Shown one piece after another: positions 27,073 through 35,643 of a stretch of 64,000 nucleotides of DNA. The first letter of the stretch is position 1, and each line of letters begins with the position of its first letter. The position numbers and the translations under genes were made by a program. The notes under the pieces are model-generated. The model was not told where the DNA came from. It made no database searches and saw only the letters and a list, made by a program, of their open reading frames with translations. This stretch comes from an uncultured Bacteroidota bacterium (lineage in GTDB: Bacteria; Bacteroidota; Bacteroidia; Flavobacteriales; Schleiferiaceae): the NCBI GenBank assembly GCA_913057235.1, contig CAJXNI010000005.1:62001-126000 (forward strand). Direction: 5' to 3'.

Positions 27073-27943
27073 GCACATAAATCAAAGAGCTCATATTTTG
27101 GTTTTGTAAACCCTGCCAATTACTTTTTAATCCTATCCAAAAAGCCCTTAGGAGGCTTGGCTTTTTAAGAATGCCTTGGCTAAGCATACTTACATAGAAG
27201 GCGTCAAAAGGCATATTTTTAATTCGCCTTACTTCAAAATAATGCTTTTGCGCTAAAGCCCTAATATCTGATTTTGAAAAATGGTAAAGATGTAGGGGCA
27301 GGTCTAAGGCAGCCCAATTTTCTTTATACTTTTTAGCATCAAAACTTTCATGGTTAGGTACTGCAATCACCAAAGTACCCCCTGGCTTTAGCCAATTGTG
27401 AAAGTTTTGTAAACTTTGATTTAAGTCGGGCAAATGTTCAAGCACATGCCACAAGGTAATAGCGCTATAATGGTTGTTTTTTGCAAAACTTTTTGGGTTA
27501 TCTGGGCTGAACAAAGACACGTTTTTTCTTTCGGCTTGCTGCCGCGCCAAGTTAGAGGGCTCCACGCCCGTGGTGATCCAACCATCTTTTTGCGCTACTT
27601 CTAAAAAAGCACCCGTGCCAGCCCCGTAGTCTAAAAGCGCCCCCTTGTTTTTTTGCTCCCTATTGATGATCGCCAACTTATTGGTTAGCGCCCATTTGCG
27701 CACAAGCATGTAAAGCTTGTCGGTAAGGGTATTGCTCTGCTCTGTATGCGAAACGTAATCTTCGGTTTCATAGTATTTAGTAAGCTCAGGCCCCGCCTGA
27801 GGTCTTGGACTAGTAAACCAAAAGCCACAGTTTTTACATCGCTTTACCGAAAAAAGCTGGTGGTCTCCTCTAAAGTAGGGGCCTTTAAAAACCTCTTCGT
27901 GTTCAGTGGCTTCGCATATGAAGCATTCTTTAATATCAATCAT
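27059..27943 (-). CDS. class I SAM-dependent methyltransferase with N-terminal zinc motif
   Basis: 294 residues. Residues 7-39 form a likely zinc site (CFIC and CKNC, Cys7, Cys10, Cys36, Cys39). The Rossmann SAM site is LLDYGAGTGAFLEVAQKDGW then VEPS, and SAITLWHVLEHLPDL is the post-motif typical of the Methyltransf_23 group. Such proteins often modify sugars or lipids of the envelope; the substrate here is unknown. A parS-like site overlaps its start codon and fills the gap to mnmG. Confidence 0.82.
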   Translation of the reverse strand: MIDIKECFICEATEHEEVFKGPYFRGDHQLFSVKRCKNCGFWFTSPRPQAGPELTKYYETEDYVSHTEQSNTLTDKLYMLVRKWALTNKLAIINREQKNKGALLDYGAGTGAFLEVAQKDGWITTGVEPSNLARQQAERKNVSLFSPDNPKSFAKNNHYSAITLWHVLEHLPDLNQSLQNFHNWLKPGGTLVIAVPNHESFDAKKYKENWAALDLPLHLYHFSKSDIRALAQKHYFEVRRIKNMPFDAFYVSMLSQGILKKPSLLRAFWIGLKSNWQGLQNQNMSSLIYVLKKP

Positions 27944-27958
27944 GTTTCACGTGGAACT
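27943..27958. promoter_or_regulatory. parS: parS-like ParB-binding site 1
   Basis: TGTTTCACGTGGAACT; the reverse strand reads AGTTCCACGTGAAACA, a 15 of 16 match to the bacterial parS consensus TGTTnCACGTGAAACA. It lies in the 13-base gap between mnmG and the methyltransferase, touching the first base of one start codon and two bases of the mnmG stop codon. ParB loads at such sites to segregate the chromosome and recruit SMC. Confidence 0.85.
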
Positions 27959-29828
27959 ATCTACCCATGTATACTAGCAAAACCGAAATGTCGGCTGGAC
28001 TCACCCCGCTAATGGCCTTAGCTTCCTTTATGTTAGAAGGTTTTAACTTGCCTAGTTTTTCCCTCGCCTCTAAGCTCATACTGGCAAGCTTACTATAATC
28101 CAAGCCCTTAGGAATGCTTAGAGATTCTAACCGGCTTAACTTGCTCGCATTTTCTTTCTCTTTGCCGATATAGCCCGCATATTTCAAGGCGATTTCCGCT
28201 TGCTCTAAATTCTCTGCTTTGATATTGTGCTTATCAACAACATCCTTAAGCGGCTTGTAATGCATAAATGACCTCACACCTAACTGTGGCCTGGCCAGTA
28301 ATTTGGCAATTTTTAATTTCTGATTTACTTGGCTTAAACCATGCCTCTTCAATACTGCATTTGCCTCATCTCTCTCTATAGAGTGATTGGTAAACCAATT
28401 TTGTAAAAACTCTGTCTTAGACTGTTTTTCTTGGAAATCTTTCCAACGACCTTCATCAATTAAACCAATCTCGTAACCTTTTGGGGTTAAGCGTTCATCC
28501 GCATTATCTTGCCTGAGAATAATTCTATACTCCGCTCGGCTCGTAAACATTCTATAGGGCTCCTTTGTGCCTTTTTGGATCAAGTCATCTATCAGAACGC
28601 CTATATAAGCCTCACTTCTATCCAGTATCACTGCCTCAAGCTCATCTATACTTCGGGCCGCGTTTATACCAGCCATTAAGCCTTGGCAGGCCGCCTCTTC
28701 ATACCCGGTGGTACCATTTATCTGACCGGCAAAGTACAGCCCATCAACAAGCCTTGTTTCTAATGAGTGAAACAATTGGGTTGGTGGAAAGTAATCATAT
28801 TCAATTGCATATCCAGGTCTAAATATTTTGGCGTTCTCAAAACCTGGTATTAAACGAAGTGCCCTTGCTTGCACCTCTTCTGGAAGACTCGTACTAAAAC
28901 CATTAACGTAAACCTCCACTGTTTCCCAACCCTCTGGCTCTACAAATATTTGATGCCTGTTTTTATGGGCAAACCGATTGATTTTCTCCTCTACACTTGG
29001 GCAATAGCGCGGCCCGGTACTATCAATCGCCCCATTGAACATGGGGCTTCTGTCAAAGCCCTCTTTTAAGGCCTCATGCACCTGCTCGTTGGTATAGGTT
29101 ATGTAACAACTTCTTTGTTTTATGAGTGTTGTTGATTCACTGCTGTATGAAAACTTTCCTGGATACTCATCACCCCGTTGCTCCTCCATTTTGGAGTAAT
29201 CCAAACTTCTGCCATCTACACGAGGCGGTGTACCTGTTTTCATCCGTCCCGCTTCAAAGCCTAAATCCACCAAACGCTCGGTAATCCCTTTGGACGCTCT
29301 CTCCCCCGAACGACCACCACCAAACTGTTTATCACCGATATGGATTAACCCATTTAAGAAAGTCCCGTTAGTTAGTATCACTTTCCGCGCGGGAATCTTC
29401 ACGCCCATAGACGTGCTAACACCCACCACTTTTCCTTTTTCAACTTCCAGGTCCGTCACCATATCCTGAAAAAAGTCAAGCTTAGGTGTCCGCTCTAAAG
29501 TTAAGCGCATTTCTTCTGCATAACGCATTCTATCACTTTGAACTCTTGGCGACCACATGGCCGGTCCCTTGCTCCGGTTTAGCATCCTAAACTGGATGGC
29601 TGTCTTGTCCGCTACCAAAGCCGAGACCCCTCCTAAAGCATCAATCTCACGTAATATTTGTCCTTTAGCGATACCTCCCATGGCTGGATTACATGACATC
29701 TGCGCTATGGTCTGCAAATTCATTGTGACCAACAACGTTGTTTTTCCTAGACGAGCTGCAGCCGAGGCAGCTTCCACACCGGCATGCCCTCCGCCAACCA
29801 CCACCACATCATAATCTACATTTAGCAT
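27957..29828 (-). CDS. mnmG: tRNA uridine-5-carboxymethylaminomethyl modification enzyme MnmG (GidA)
   Basis: 623 residues from ATG 29828. The FAD site is VVVVGGGHAGVEAASAAARLG, followed by NPAMGGIAKGQILREIDALGG. The cysteine-bearing AACQGLMAGINAA and the MFTSRAEYRI motif are present, and the C-terminal helical domain ending ISVLLVYMGR is complete. With MnmE it modifies U34 of several tRNAs. A longer frame starting at TTG 29867 is rejected because its extra residues run through a parS site and into ybeY. mnmG (gidA) is often close to the replication origin, which fits the parS sites at both its ends. Confidence 0.96.
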   Translation of the reverse strand: MLNVDYDVVVVGGGHAGVEAASAAARLGKTTLLVTMNLQTIAQMSCNPAMGGIAKGQILREIDALGGVSALVADKTAIQFRMLNRSKGPAMWSPRVQSDRMRYAEEMRLTLERTPKLDFFQDMVTDLEVEKGKVVGVSTSMGVKIPARKVILTNGTFLNGLIHIGDKQFGGGRSGERASKGITERLVDLGFEAGRMKTGTPPRVDGRSLDYSKMEEQRGDEYPGKFSYSSESTTLIKQRSCYITYTNEQVHEALKEGFDRSPMFNGAIDSTGPRYCPSVEEKINRFAHKNRHQIFVEPEGWETVEVYVNGFSTSLPEEVQARALRLIPGFENAKIFRPGYAIEYDYFPPTQLFHSLETRLVDGLYFAGQINGTTGYEEAACQGLMAGINAARSIDELEAVILDRSEAYIGVLIDDLIQKGTKEPYRMFTSRAEYRIILRQDNADERLTPKGYEIGLIDEGRWKDFQEKQSKTEFLQNWFTNHSIERDEANAVLKRHGLSQVNQKLKIAKLLARPQLGVRSFMHYKPLKDVVDKHNIKAENLEQAEIALKYAGYIGKEKENASKLSRLESLSIPKGLDYSKLASMSLEAREKLGKLKPSNIKEAKAISGVSPADISVLLVYMGR

Positions 29829-29834
29829 ATCACA

Positions 29835-29850
29835 AGTTTCACGTGGAACA
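29835..29850. promoter_or_regulatory. parS: parS-like ParB-binding site 2
   Basis: AGTTTCACGTGGAACA; the reverse strand reads TGTTCCACGTGAAACT, 15 of 16 to TGTTnCACGTGAAACA. It fills most of the 28-base gap between ybeY and mnmG, ending 6 bases before the mnmG ATG. With site 1 it brackets mnmG at a distance of 1.9 kb. Confidence 0.85.
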
Positions 29851-29856
29851 ATATAT

Positions 29857-30285
29857 TTAGCTGACAATCAACTTTTTGGGGCGCAAAAGTAAGCATTTAT
29901 CTTCTTCTCTCCGCATAATACTTTTCTCACTCTGAGTTCTATCATTATATCCTATGCAATGCAACAGTGCGTGCACCATTACCCTTGACAACTCCTCTTC
30001 TTTTGAGATTCCTAATTCCCCAGCCTGTTCCTGAATTCGTTCCCAACCTAAAAGCACTTCAACAATAAGTATGTTAGCTTCACTATAATCAAAGGTGATT
30101 ACATCTGTGGGATAATCATGGCCTAAGAACTCTAGGTTTGCCTCTTGGATCTCTTGATTATTATAAAAAACGAAAGACGCTTCCTTGACTAAACACTTTC
30201 GCGCTTCAACAACATCCGTTAGCCAACCCTGCAATTCTTCACGGTTATCTCTAACCCAATTTGGTGCCTGCAAAAACTTAATCAC
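29857..30285 (-). CDS. ybeY: endoribonuclease YbeY
   Basis: 142 residues. It has FVFYNNQEIQEANLEFLGHD, the TDVITFDY strand and the metal motif MVHALLHCIGYNDRT. In the classic motif HxxxHxxxxxH the third His is replaced by Asp or shifted here (GYND), which I believe is usual in Bacteroidota. The stretch before it (ILIVEVLLGWERIQ) is more divergent than the usual GDIxIS. YbeY matures 16S rRNA and helps ribosome quality control. It overlaps the DUF4175 gene by 8 bases. Confidence 0.87.
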   Translation of the reverse strand: MIKFLQAPNWVRDNREELQGWLTDVVEARKCLVKEASFVFYNNQEIQEANLEFLGHDYPTDVITFDYSEANILIVEVLLGWERIQEQAGELGISKEEELSRVMVHALLHCIGYNDRTQSEKSIMRREEDKCLLLRPKKLIVS

Positions 30286-33200
30286 TGGCTTGTTTTTCTG
30301 CTATCATTTGATAGAACTCCGCCAACCTGATATTATCCTTCAATAACTGCTCTTTAGTAATCCCTTTTTCCTTCAGGTAGCGCTCCAAAGCTTTGCGCTC
30401 AATCTGCTGTAATTCACTGGCCGCTTTTGACTCACGCTGATCATTAGTCTTGCGCTGCTGTTCTGCTTTTTCACTTTCCAATAATCGTGTTTCTACTCTT
30501 TTGTAACGCTCTACAAAATTATCATCCAACCGCTGGTTTAATAGGTCTTCCTCAATCTTATCCAATTCTTCCAGCGCCTTTTTCAGATTTCCATTACCAT
30601 TTTCACCGCCCACCTTTTCCGATAGCTCTTTCAACTCTTTACGCAACTGTTCCTGCTCCGCGAGAATCTGCACCAGCTCTTTACCATTCATTCCTTTTCC
30701 CTTTCCTTTTTTGGAACCCTTTTTCAACTTCTCTACTTTTTGACCCATCTGTTGCATCTTCATACCCGTTGAACCCGGCTTGGGTTTAGCACCCCCTGGC
30801 TTTTGACAGTTTTGGTTTCCCTTCTTTTGCTGTGCCATCATTTGCTGCATCTGGCTCAAGCTCTGCTCCAACATAAGGGCCAATTCATTGGCTGCCATCA
30901 TAGAATACTGGTGCTTAGCTGCCGCACGACCCTTATCCTGCTCCTGCAACAATTCTTTAGCCTGATTGAGGTTCTGTTCCATTTTGTAAAGCTCATCAAA
31001 GACTAAGTCCTTCACTTCTGGTGCCTTTTCCGCTAAAAACGTTAAACTGTCCCTAATGACCTGCGACCCTTCCGACAGACGGTTTTGTTCTTTCAACATT
31101 GCCCGGTAGCGAGGATCACCCTGGCTTAGATCTTCAATGATATCAGCGCTTACCTCCACTTCTTCAGAATAGGTTTCTAAGTTCTCAAGAATCTGCCGCA
31201 ACGACTTCATATTCAGTTCTAACTGCTTAGACATCATCTGCATCATAGACTGCATCAGCAAGTCACTCATTTCCTTAGCACCCTCTGATGACTTTTTCTG
31301 GCTTTCATTGCTCTGCTGGGGTTTACCACTGGATTGATTCTGCCGGGCCTTTTGCAACTCATTCTCCGTTTGCTCCAGGCTCTTTTTAAACTGATCTGAA
31401 TCTAAGGTTTGCTCTAATTCCTTATTCTTTTCACCCAAGTCCTCAAGTTCTTTGGCAATATCCTCTAATTGCCGTTCTGCGTCTTGCATCTGAGCGAGCT
31501 CATTCTTCTCGTCTTTCTTACTTAATTGCTCTAGTTTTTTACTTAGCCGATCCAGTTCATCCGCCTTTTTAAGGAGATCCCGCTGAAACACTAAGTCCTC
31601 CAAGGTCTTTTGATTACGCTCTTCTTTCCTTGCCGATCTTTTGTTCTCCTCCTGCAACTGCTTGAGTTTTTCCTGCAACGCCTCTTTATCCAGTTTTTCC
31701 AACAATTTCTCAATCTCCTTTTTGATTTTCTCCAGCTGCTTTTCCTCCTTGCTTAGCTCGTTGAGTCGCTCCTTCTTGGTACTGTCTAATTTCGGATCCT
31801 TTTTGAGCAATTCCTTCTGTTTTTCCTTACGCTTCCTTTCCTTTTCCTGCAAGGCCTCCAACTCTTTTAATAACTCTTTAAGCTTGTTCTTATCTTTCCA
31901 TTGCAACTGTTTCTGGCTGCGCAAGCTGCGTTCCAATTGCTTTAGCTCGTCATTGAAGGCTTCCCATTCTTTTTGTTGTGCTTGCGCGGCTTTACTGAGG
32001 GAACGTAACTTTTCCAACTGCTGGGAATCCCTTTCAGGTTCACTCAACAAACGTTCTCTATAGCTTTGGCTGATGCTCTTTTTGGGGCCTTGTACTCCGT
32101 CATTGTCGTAAACCGTAAAGAACACCTCCAATTGCGTTCCCTCTTCTACCCTAAAAGTGTCTAGGTTAAGCACCCCCCCCTGCCTTGGCCTTACCGGCAT
32201 CATGCGCTGCACTACTTGCTCACCCATTTTAATATTTTGGATAATTCTGGAAATGCCGTAATCATCTCCCACCGCCAAATCATAGACCAGAAAATTCCCT
32301 GCACTGCTGTCCTTTTCCCAGTTCACCATTACGGATGGATACTCATCGGGTTTAACCCTAACCTGACTTGGTGCCACAATGGGCTCTTTTAAAAACTCAT
32401 TTTGCAGGAACAACCGATATTTTAAGGACTGCATAAGTCTCTTTGCCAAGATTCCTTCCTTAAAAACCTGTGATTGGGCGTTGGTTTCTAGAATGGCTGC
32501 GCTCTGTTTTGTAGCTCGTACGTTCCAAATTATTTCGCTACCCACTGGCACCTCGAGATTTGGTTTATGCGCCACCGTAGAAGGAGCCAAATTGGTGTAG
32601 GCCGGGGGAATAATTTCCATGCTAACACTTTTAACCCGAGGAACAGGTATCACTGTAACTTCATAATTTTTGCTAGAGAAAGCTCCAGCTACAAAAGCTA
32701 ACGTCACGTTGTTTTCTAAGCCCTTTAGGTCCAAATTGAAGCGTCCGGGTGCTTCTTTAATCATGCGCAACCGTTGGCCGTTCATTTCGACCTGCGCCTC
32801 ATTGGGTATTTCCTCACCTTGTAAAACCAACTTTAGGCGCAATTCATCTCCTTGACGAACCGCCAGGCTATCATTCAAAACGACAAAACGAAATGGCGTA
32901 GGCTCTTTAAAGTTTTCCGTGTAACGGATCACCCGTGTGGTGCCTTGCAACACTTCTTTCCCTCCTTCTGACAAGATCAAAACGGCAAATACCAGTAAGG
33001 GCGCCAGCGCCAAAGGCGCATATTTGAGGTTATCACGATAATTTATGGATTGCGCGAATGGAAGAGGGCGGAGCTCATCTACCCTTTGCTGCACGGCTGC
33101 ACTTACCAGGGCATTATCTGCACCGCTTGTTTTGCCCAATTGCAAAGCCCCAATTATCTTGTCGTCTACGTGGGGGAAATGCCGGGCCAAAACTTTTGCG

Positions 33201-33478
33201 GCTTGCTCATCAGTGAGCACCTTGCCAATACCGGCCCATTGCAGCATGGGATATATTAAGTAGCTTACCAGTAAATAAAGTAGGACCAGGCAACTTGCTA
33301 TTAAAATTCCTAAGCGCCAGCTACTGCTAAAACGTCCCACGTGCTCCAGAACAGAAACCAGCAGAACCAAAATAAGCCCTAAGCCTAACGCGTACAAAGC
33401 ACCCTTGATCATTTGGTTTTGGTAGTACTTTTTACGGTATGCTTTTAACTTATGCTTAAGCTCTTCCAGAGTGTTCAT
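30278..33478 (-). CDS. DUF4175 family membrane protein with very long coiled coil
   Basis: 1066 residues. Membrane helices at about 25-45, 55-77 and 152-171 are followed by a beta-rich periplasmic part (about 190-480), then several hundred residues (about 490-960) of Lys/Glu/Gln-rich heptads (EKERKRKEKQKELLKKDPK) with Met/Gln-rich patches (LLMQSMMQMMSKQLELNM). It fits the DUF4175 family of Bacteroidota, whose function is not known. A membrane-anchored structural or scaffolding part is a reasonable guess only. On the minus strand a run of eight G encodes QGGVL with the frame intact. Confidence 0.8.
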   Translation of the reverse strand: MNTLEELKHKLKAYRKKYYQNQMIKGALYALGLGLILVLLVSVLEHVGRFSSSWRLGILIASCLVLLYLLVSYLIYPMLQWAGIGKVLTDEQAAKVLARHFPHVDDKIIGALQLGKTSGADNALVSAAVQQRVDELRPLPFAQSINYRDNLKYAPLALAPLLVFAVLILSEGGKEVLQGTTRVIRYTENFKEPTPFRFVVLNDSLAVRQGDELRLKLVLQGEEIPNEAQVEMNGQRLRMIKEAPGRFNLDLKGLENNVTLAFVAGAFSSKNYEVTVIPVPRVKSVSMEIIPPAYTNLAPSTVAHKPNLEVPVGSEIIWNVRATKQSAAILETNAQSQVFKEGILAKRLMQSLKYRLFLQNEFLKEPIVAPSQVRVKPDEYPSVMVNWEKDSSAGNFLVYDLAVGDDYGISRIIQNIKMGEQVVQRMMPVRPRQGGVLNLDTFRVEEGTQLEVFFTVYDNDGVQGPKKSISQSYRERLLSEPERDSQQLEKLRSLSKAAQAQQKEWEAFNDELKQLERSLRSQKQLQWKDKNKLKELLKELEALQEKERKRKEKQKELLKKDPKLDSTKKERLNELSKEEKQLEKIKKEIEKLLEKLDKEALQEKLKQLQEENKRSARKEERNQKTLEDLVFQRDLLKKADELDRLSKKLEQLSKKDEKNELAQMQDAERQLEDIAKELEDLGEKNKELEQTLDSDQFKKSLEQTENELQKARQNQSSGKPQQSNESQKKSSEGAKEMSDLLMQSMMQMMSKQLELNMKSLRQILENLETYSEEVEVSADIIEDLSQGDPRYRAMLKEQNRLSEGSQVIRDSLTFLAEKAPEVKDLVFDELYKMEQNLNQAKELLQEQDKGRAAAKHQYSMMAANELALMLEQSLSQMQQMMAQQKKGNQNCQKPGGAKPKPGSTGMKMQQMGQKVEKLKKGSKKGKGKGMNGKELVQILAEQEQLRKELKELSEKVGGENGNGNLKKALEELDKIEEDLLNQRLDDNFVERYKRVETRLLESEKAEQQRKTNDQRESKAASELQQIERKALERYLKEKGITKEQLLKDNIRLAEFYQMIAEKQASD

Positions 33479-33513
33479 GCTACATTAACGTAAGTGGTTC
33501 TTACTTTCTGCTT

Positions 33514-33521
33514 CAAAGGTA
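33514..33521 (-). promoter_or_regulatory. promoter box of the DUF4175-ybeY-mnmG operon
   Basis: Minus-strand TACCTTTG matches TAnnTTTG and sits 36 bases upstream of the DUF4175 start. A divergent box for gltX lies 20 bases away. Confidence 0.5.
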
Positions 33522-33540
33522 AAAAGCCTATGAAGATAAT

Positions 33541-33548
33541 TATCTTTG
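33541..33548 (+). promoter_or_regulatory. promoter box of gltX
   Basis: TATCTTTG matches TAnnTTTG, 23 bases upstream of the gltX ATG, in the 92-base divergent gap. Confidence 0.5.
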
Positions 33549-33570
33549 CCGGCCTTAAAGAAAGACTAAA

Positions 33571-35103
33571 ATGAGCCAACGATTGGTTAGAGTACGTTTT
33601 GCCCCCAGCCCAACGGGGCCCCTTCATATGGGAGGCGTACGTACGGCCTTGTACAATTACCTTTTCGCTAAACAGCACGGAGGCACTTTTGTGTTGCGTG
33701 TAGAAGATACAGATCAAACCCGCTTTGTGAAGGGTGCGGAAGAGTACATCATTAATGCGCTTAAATGGTGTGGCATTGCCCCTGATGAGGGCCAGGGCTT
33801 TGGGGGCGACTTTGGCCCCTATCGCCAAAGCGAACGCAAACCCCTGTACCGCCAATTTGCCGACCAGCTGGTTGAAAGTGGCCACGCCTACTATGCCTTT
33901 GATACGGCCGAAGATTTAGAACGCGTGCGTGATTTGGCCAAAAAAGCGGGTACCGCCAACTGGCAGTACAACCACGTGACTCGCGGCAGCATGAAGAACT
34001 CGTTAAGCATGCCCAAGGCAGAGGTTGACAAAAAAATTGCCAATGGCGACCCCTATGTGATACGCATTAAACTTCCGCGTAATGAGGAAGTAAAACTGAA
34101 CGATCTGGTGCGCGGCTGGGTAAGCGTTAACACCAACAACATGGATGATAAGGTGCTTTTTAAAAGTGACGGCATGCCTACCTACCACCTGGCCAATATT
34201 GTGGATGACTACCACATGAAAATTTCGCACGTGATACGGGGTGAAGAGTGGCTGCCTTCAGCACCTTTGCATGTTTTGCTTTACCGCTATTTGGGTTGGG
34301 AGGATGCTATGCCTCAGTTTGCCCACCTCCCCCTACTTTTAAAGCCAGACGGAAACGGCAAACTAAGCAAACGCGATGGTGACCGGCTTGGCTTTCCGGT
34401 TTTTCCCCTGGAATGGCATAATTCTGAGAATGGCGAAGTTTTCTCAGGCTACCGTGAAAACGGGTATTTCCCAGAAGCCTTTGTGAATATGCTAGCCTTT
34501 CTGGGTTGGAACCCCGGTACCGAGCAAGAACTTTTCGCTTTAGATGAGCTGATTGAGGCCTTCCGCCTTGAGCGGGTAAACAAGGCCGGAGCGCGTTATG
34601 ACCATGATAAAACCCGCTGGTTTAACCAACAGTACCTGCGCGCAAAAAGCAATGAAGACTTAGCGCCCTTGCTTAAAGCAGCCGCCCAAGAAGAAGGCTT
34701 AAAAGCCGATGAACCCTATTGCGCCCAAGTAGCTGGTTTAATGAAAGAGCGCGCCTTTTTTGTAAAAGACATGCTAAGCGAAGGCCGCTACCTTTTTGAA
34801 AAGCCCAAAGATTTTGATGAAAAAACCCTGCGCAAAAAATGGAATGCCGAGGCGCGCGGTCATGTAAGCAATCTAAAGACGATTTTTGAAAACCTCGATA
34901 GCTTTACCGCCAGCGCACTGGAAGCTGCCTTTAAAGAATACCTCCAGCAGCAAGAAGTAGGTTTTGGCAAAGTGGGTCCTGGGTTTCGTTTAGCCGTTAC
35001 CGGAAAAGGAATGGGGCCCTCTATGTTTGAAATTTGCGCGCTTTTGGGCAAAGAAGAAACGCTTAATCGCTTAGAAACGGCTTTAGCCGAACTCCCTCAA
35101 TAG
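33571..35103 (+). CDS. gltX: glutamate--tRNA ligase
   Basis: 510 residues. The class I HIGH motif is FAPSPTGPLHMGGVRTALYN and the KMSKS motif is GNGKLSKRDGD. RVEDTDQTR, TYHLANIVDDYHMKISHVIRG and the C-terminal anticodon-binding helices are present. It charges tRNA-Glu, and possibly tRNA-Gln if a GatCAB pathway exists. It is followed three bases later by folB. Confidence 0.97.
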   Translation: MSQRLVRVRFAPSPTGPLHMGGVRTALYNYLFAKQHGGTFVLRVEDTDQTRFVKGAEEYIINALKWCGIAPDEGQGFGGDFGPYRQSERKPLYRQFADQLVESGHAYYAFDTAEDLERVRDLAKKAGTANWQYNHVTRGSMKNSLSMPKAEVDKKIANGDPYVIRIKLPRNEEVKLNDLVRGWVSVNTNNMDDKVLFKSDGMPTYHLANIVDDYHMKISHVIRGEEWLPSAPLHVLLYRYLGWEDAMPQFAHLPLLLKPDGNGKLSKRDGDRLGFPVFPLEWHNSENGEVFSGYRENGYFPEAFVNMLAFLGWNPGTEQELFALDELIEAFRLERVNKAGARYDHDKTRWFNQQYLRAKSNEDLAPLLKAAAQEEGLKADEPYCAQVAGLMKERAFFVKDMLSEGRYLFEKPKDFDEKTLRKKWNAEARGHVSNLKTIFENLDSFTASALEAAFKEYLQQQEVGFGKVGPGFRLAVTGKGMGPSMFEICALLGKEETLNRLETALAELPQ

Positions 35104-35106
35104 ACT

Positions 35107-35472
35107 ATGGATAGAATTGAAGTTGAAGGCATACGCCTGTACGGCTATCACGGCTGTTTAGATGAAGAAGGGAAGATTGGCACAGAGTACAATGCCCATG
35201 TTACGGTGTGGGGCGATTTAAGCAAGGCCGCCGCCTCAGACAACTTGAACGACACCCTTGATTATGTGATCATAAACCGCATTGTGGCCAGGGAGGTAGC
35301 AACCCGGTCTAAGCTTATTGAAACGGTTGCCCAGCGTATTATTGATGCCTTGTTTGGGGAAATGACCAATGTACGCAAGGCCCAGGTGAAGCTCTCAAAA
35401 TTGTACCCGCCTATTAATGGCGATGTAGAACGTGTGAGCGTTGTGTTAAAGCGAAAGCGACCCAAAAAATAA
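35107..35472 (+). CDS. folB: dihydroneopterin aldolase
   Basis: 121 residues, the usual size. It starts DRIEVEGIRLYGYHGCLDEEG, the FolB signature with the substrate-site Tyr and His. SDNLNDTLDYVIINRIV and KLIETVAQRIIDALF contain the conserved Glu, and VKLSKLYPPINGDVERVSV closes the fold. It cleaves dihydroneopterin in folate synthesis. It shares a transcript with gltX. Confidence 0.93.
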   Translation: MDRIEVEGIRLYGYHGCLDEEGKIGTEYNAHVTVWGDLSKAAASDNLNDTLDYVIINRIVAREVATRSKLIETVAQRIIDALFGEMTNVRKAQVKLSKLYPPINGDVERVSVVLKRKRPKK

Positions 35473-35510
35473 GATATAGAACCTGACCCGTTGTTCTTTT
35501 ACCGCCCCTT

Positions 35511-35542
35511 TTTGGGTGCAGTAAAAAGAATGGTTACTTTTG
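35511..35542 (+). promoter_or_regulatory. promoter of tRNA-Cys
   Basis: TTTG (35511-35514) and TACTTTTG (35535-35542) are separated by 20 bases. This is the clearest match in the window to the two-part Bacteroidota promoter (-33 TTTG, -7 TAnnTTTG), and the mature tRNA begins 19 bases further on. Confidence 0.65.
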
Positions 35543-35560
35543 CAACTTCTAATAAAGTAT

Positions 35561-35631
35561 GGTTCCGTGGCCGAGTGGCTAGGCAGGGCTCTGCAAAAGC
35601 TCCCACAGCGGTTCGAATCCGCTCGGAACCT
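35561..35631 (+). tRNA. tRNA-Cys (GCA)
   Basis: The acceptor stem GGTTCCG (35561-35567) pairs with CGGAACC (35624-35630), with U as discriminator base, as is normal for Cys. The anticodon GCA is at 35593-35595 and the T arm contains GCGGTTCGAATCCGC. The CCA end is not encoded. A T-run follows immediately and may end transcription. Confidence 0.95.
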
Positions 35632-35643
35632 CTTTTTTTCCTT

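Noticed and set aside
29829-29867. Longer mnmG frame from a TTG
   Set aside because: The extra 13 residues run through the parS-like site and into the ybeY stop; the ATG at 29828 gives the usual N-terminus.
30487-32063. Plus-strand ORFs inside the DUF4175 gene
   Set aside because: They are low-complexity Ser/Phe/Leu-rich shadows of the Lys/Glu/Gln-rich coiled coil on the other strand.
32172-32179. Run of eight C in the DUF4175 gene as a frameshift
   Set aside because: The frame is open on both sides and protein composition does not change across it.
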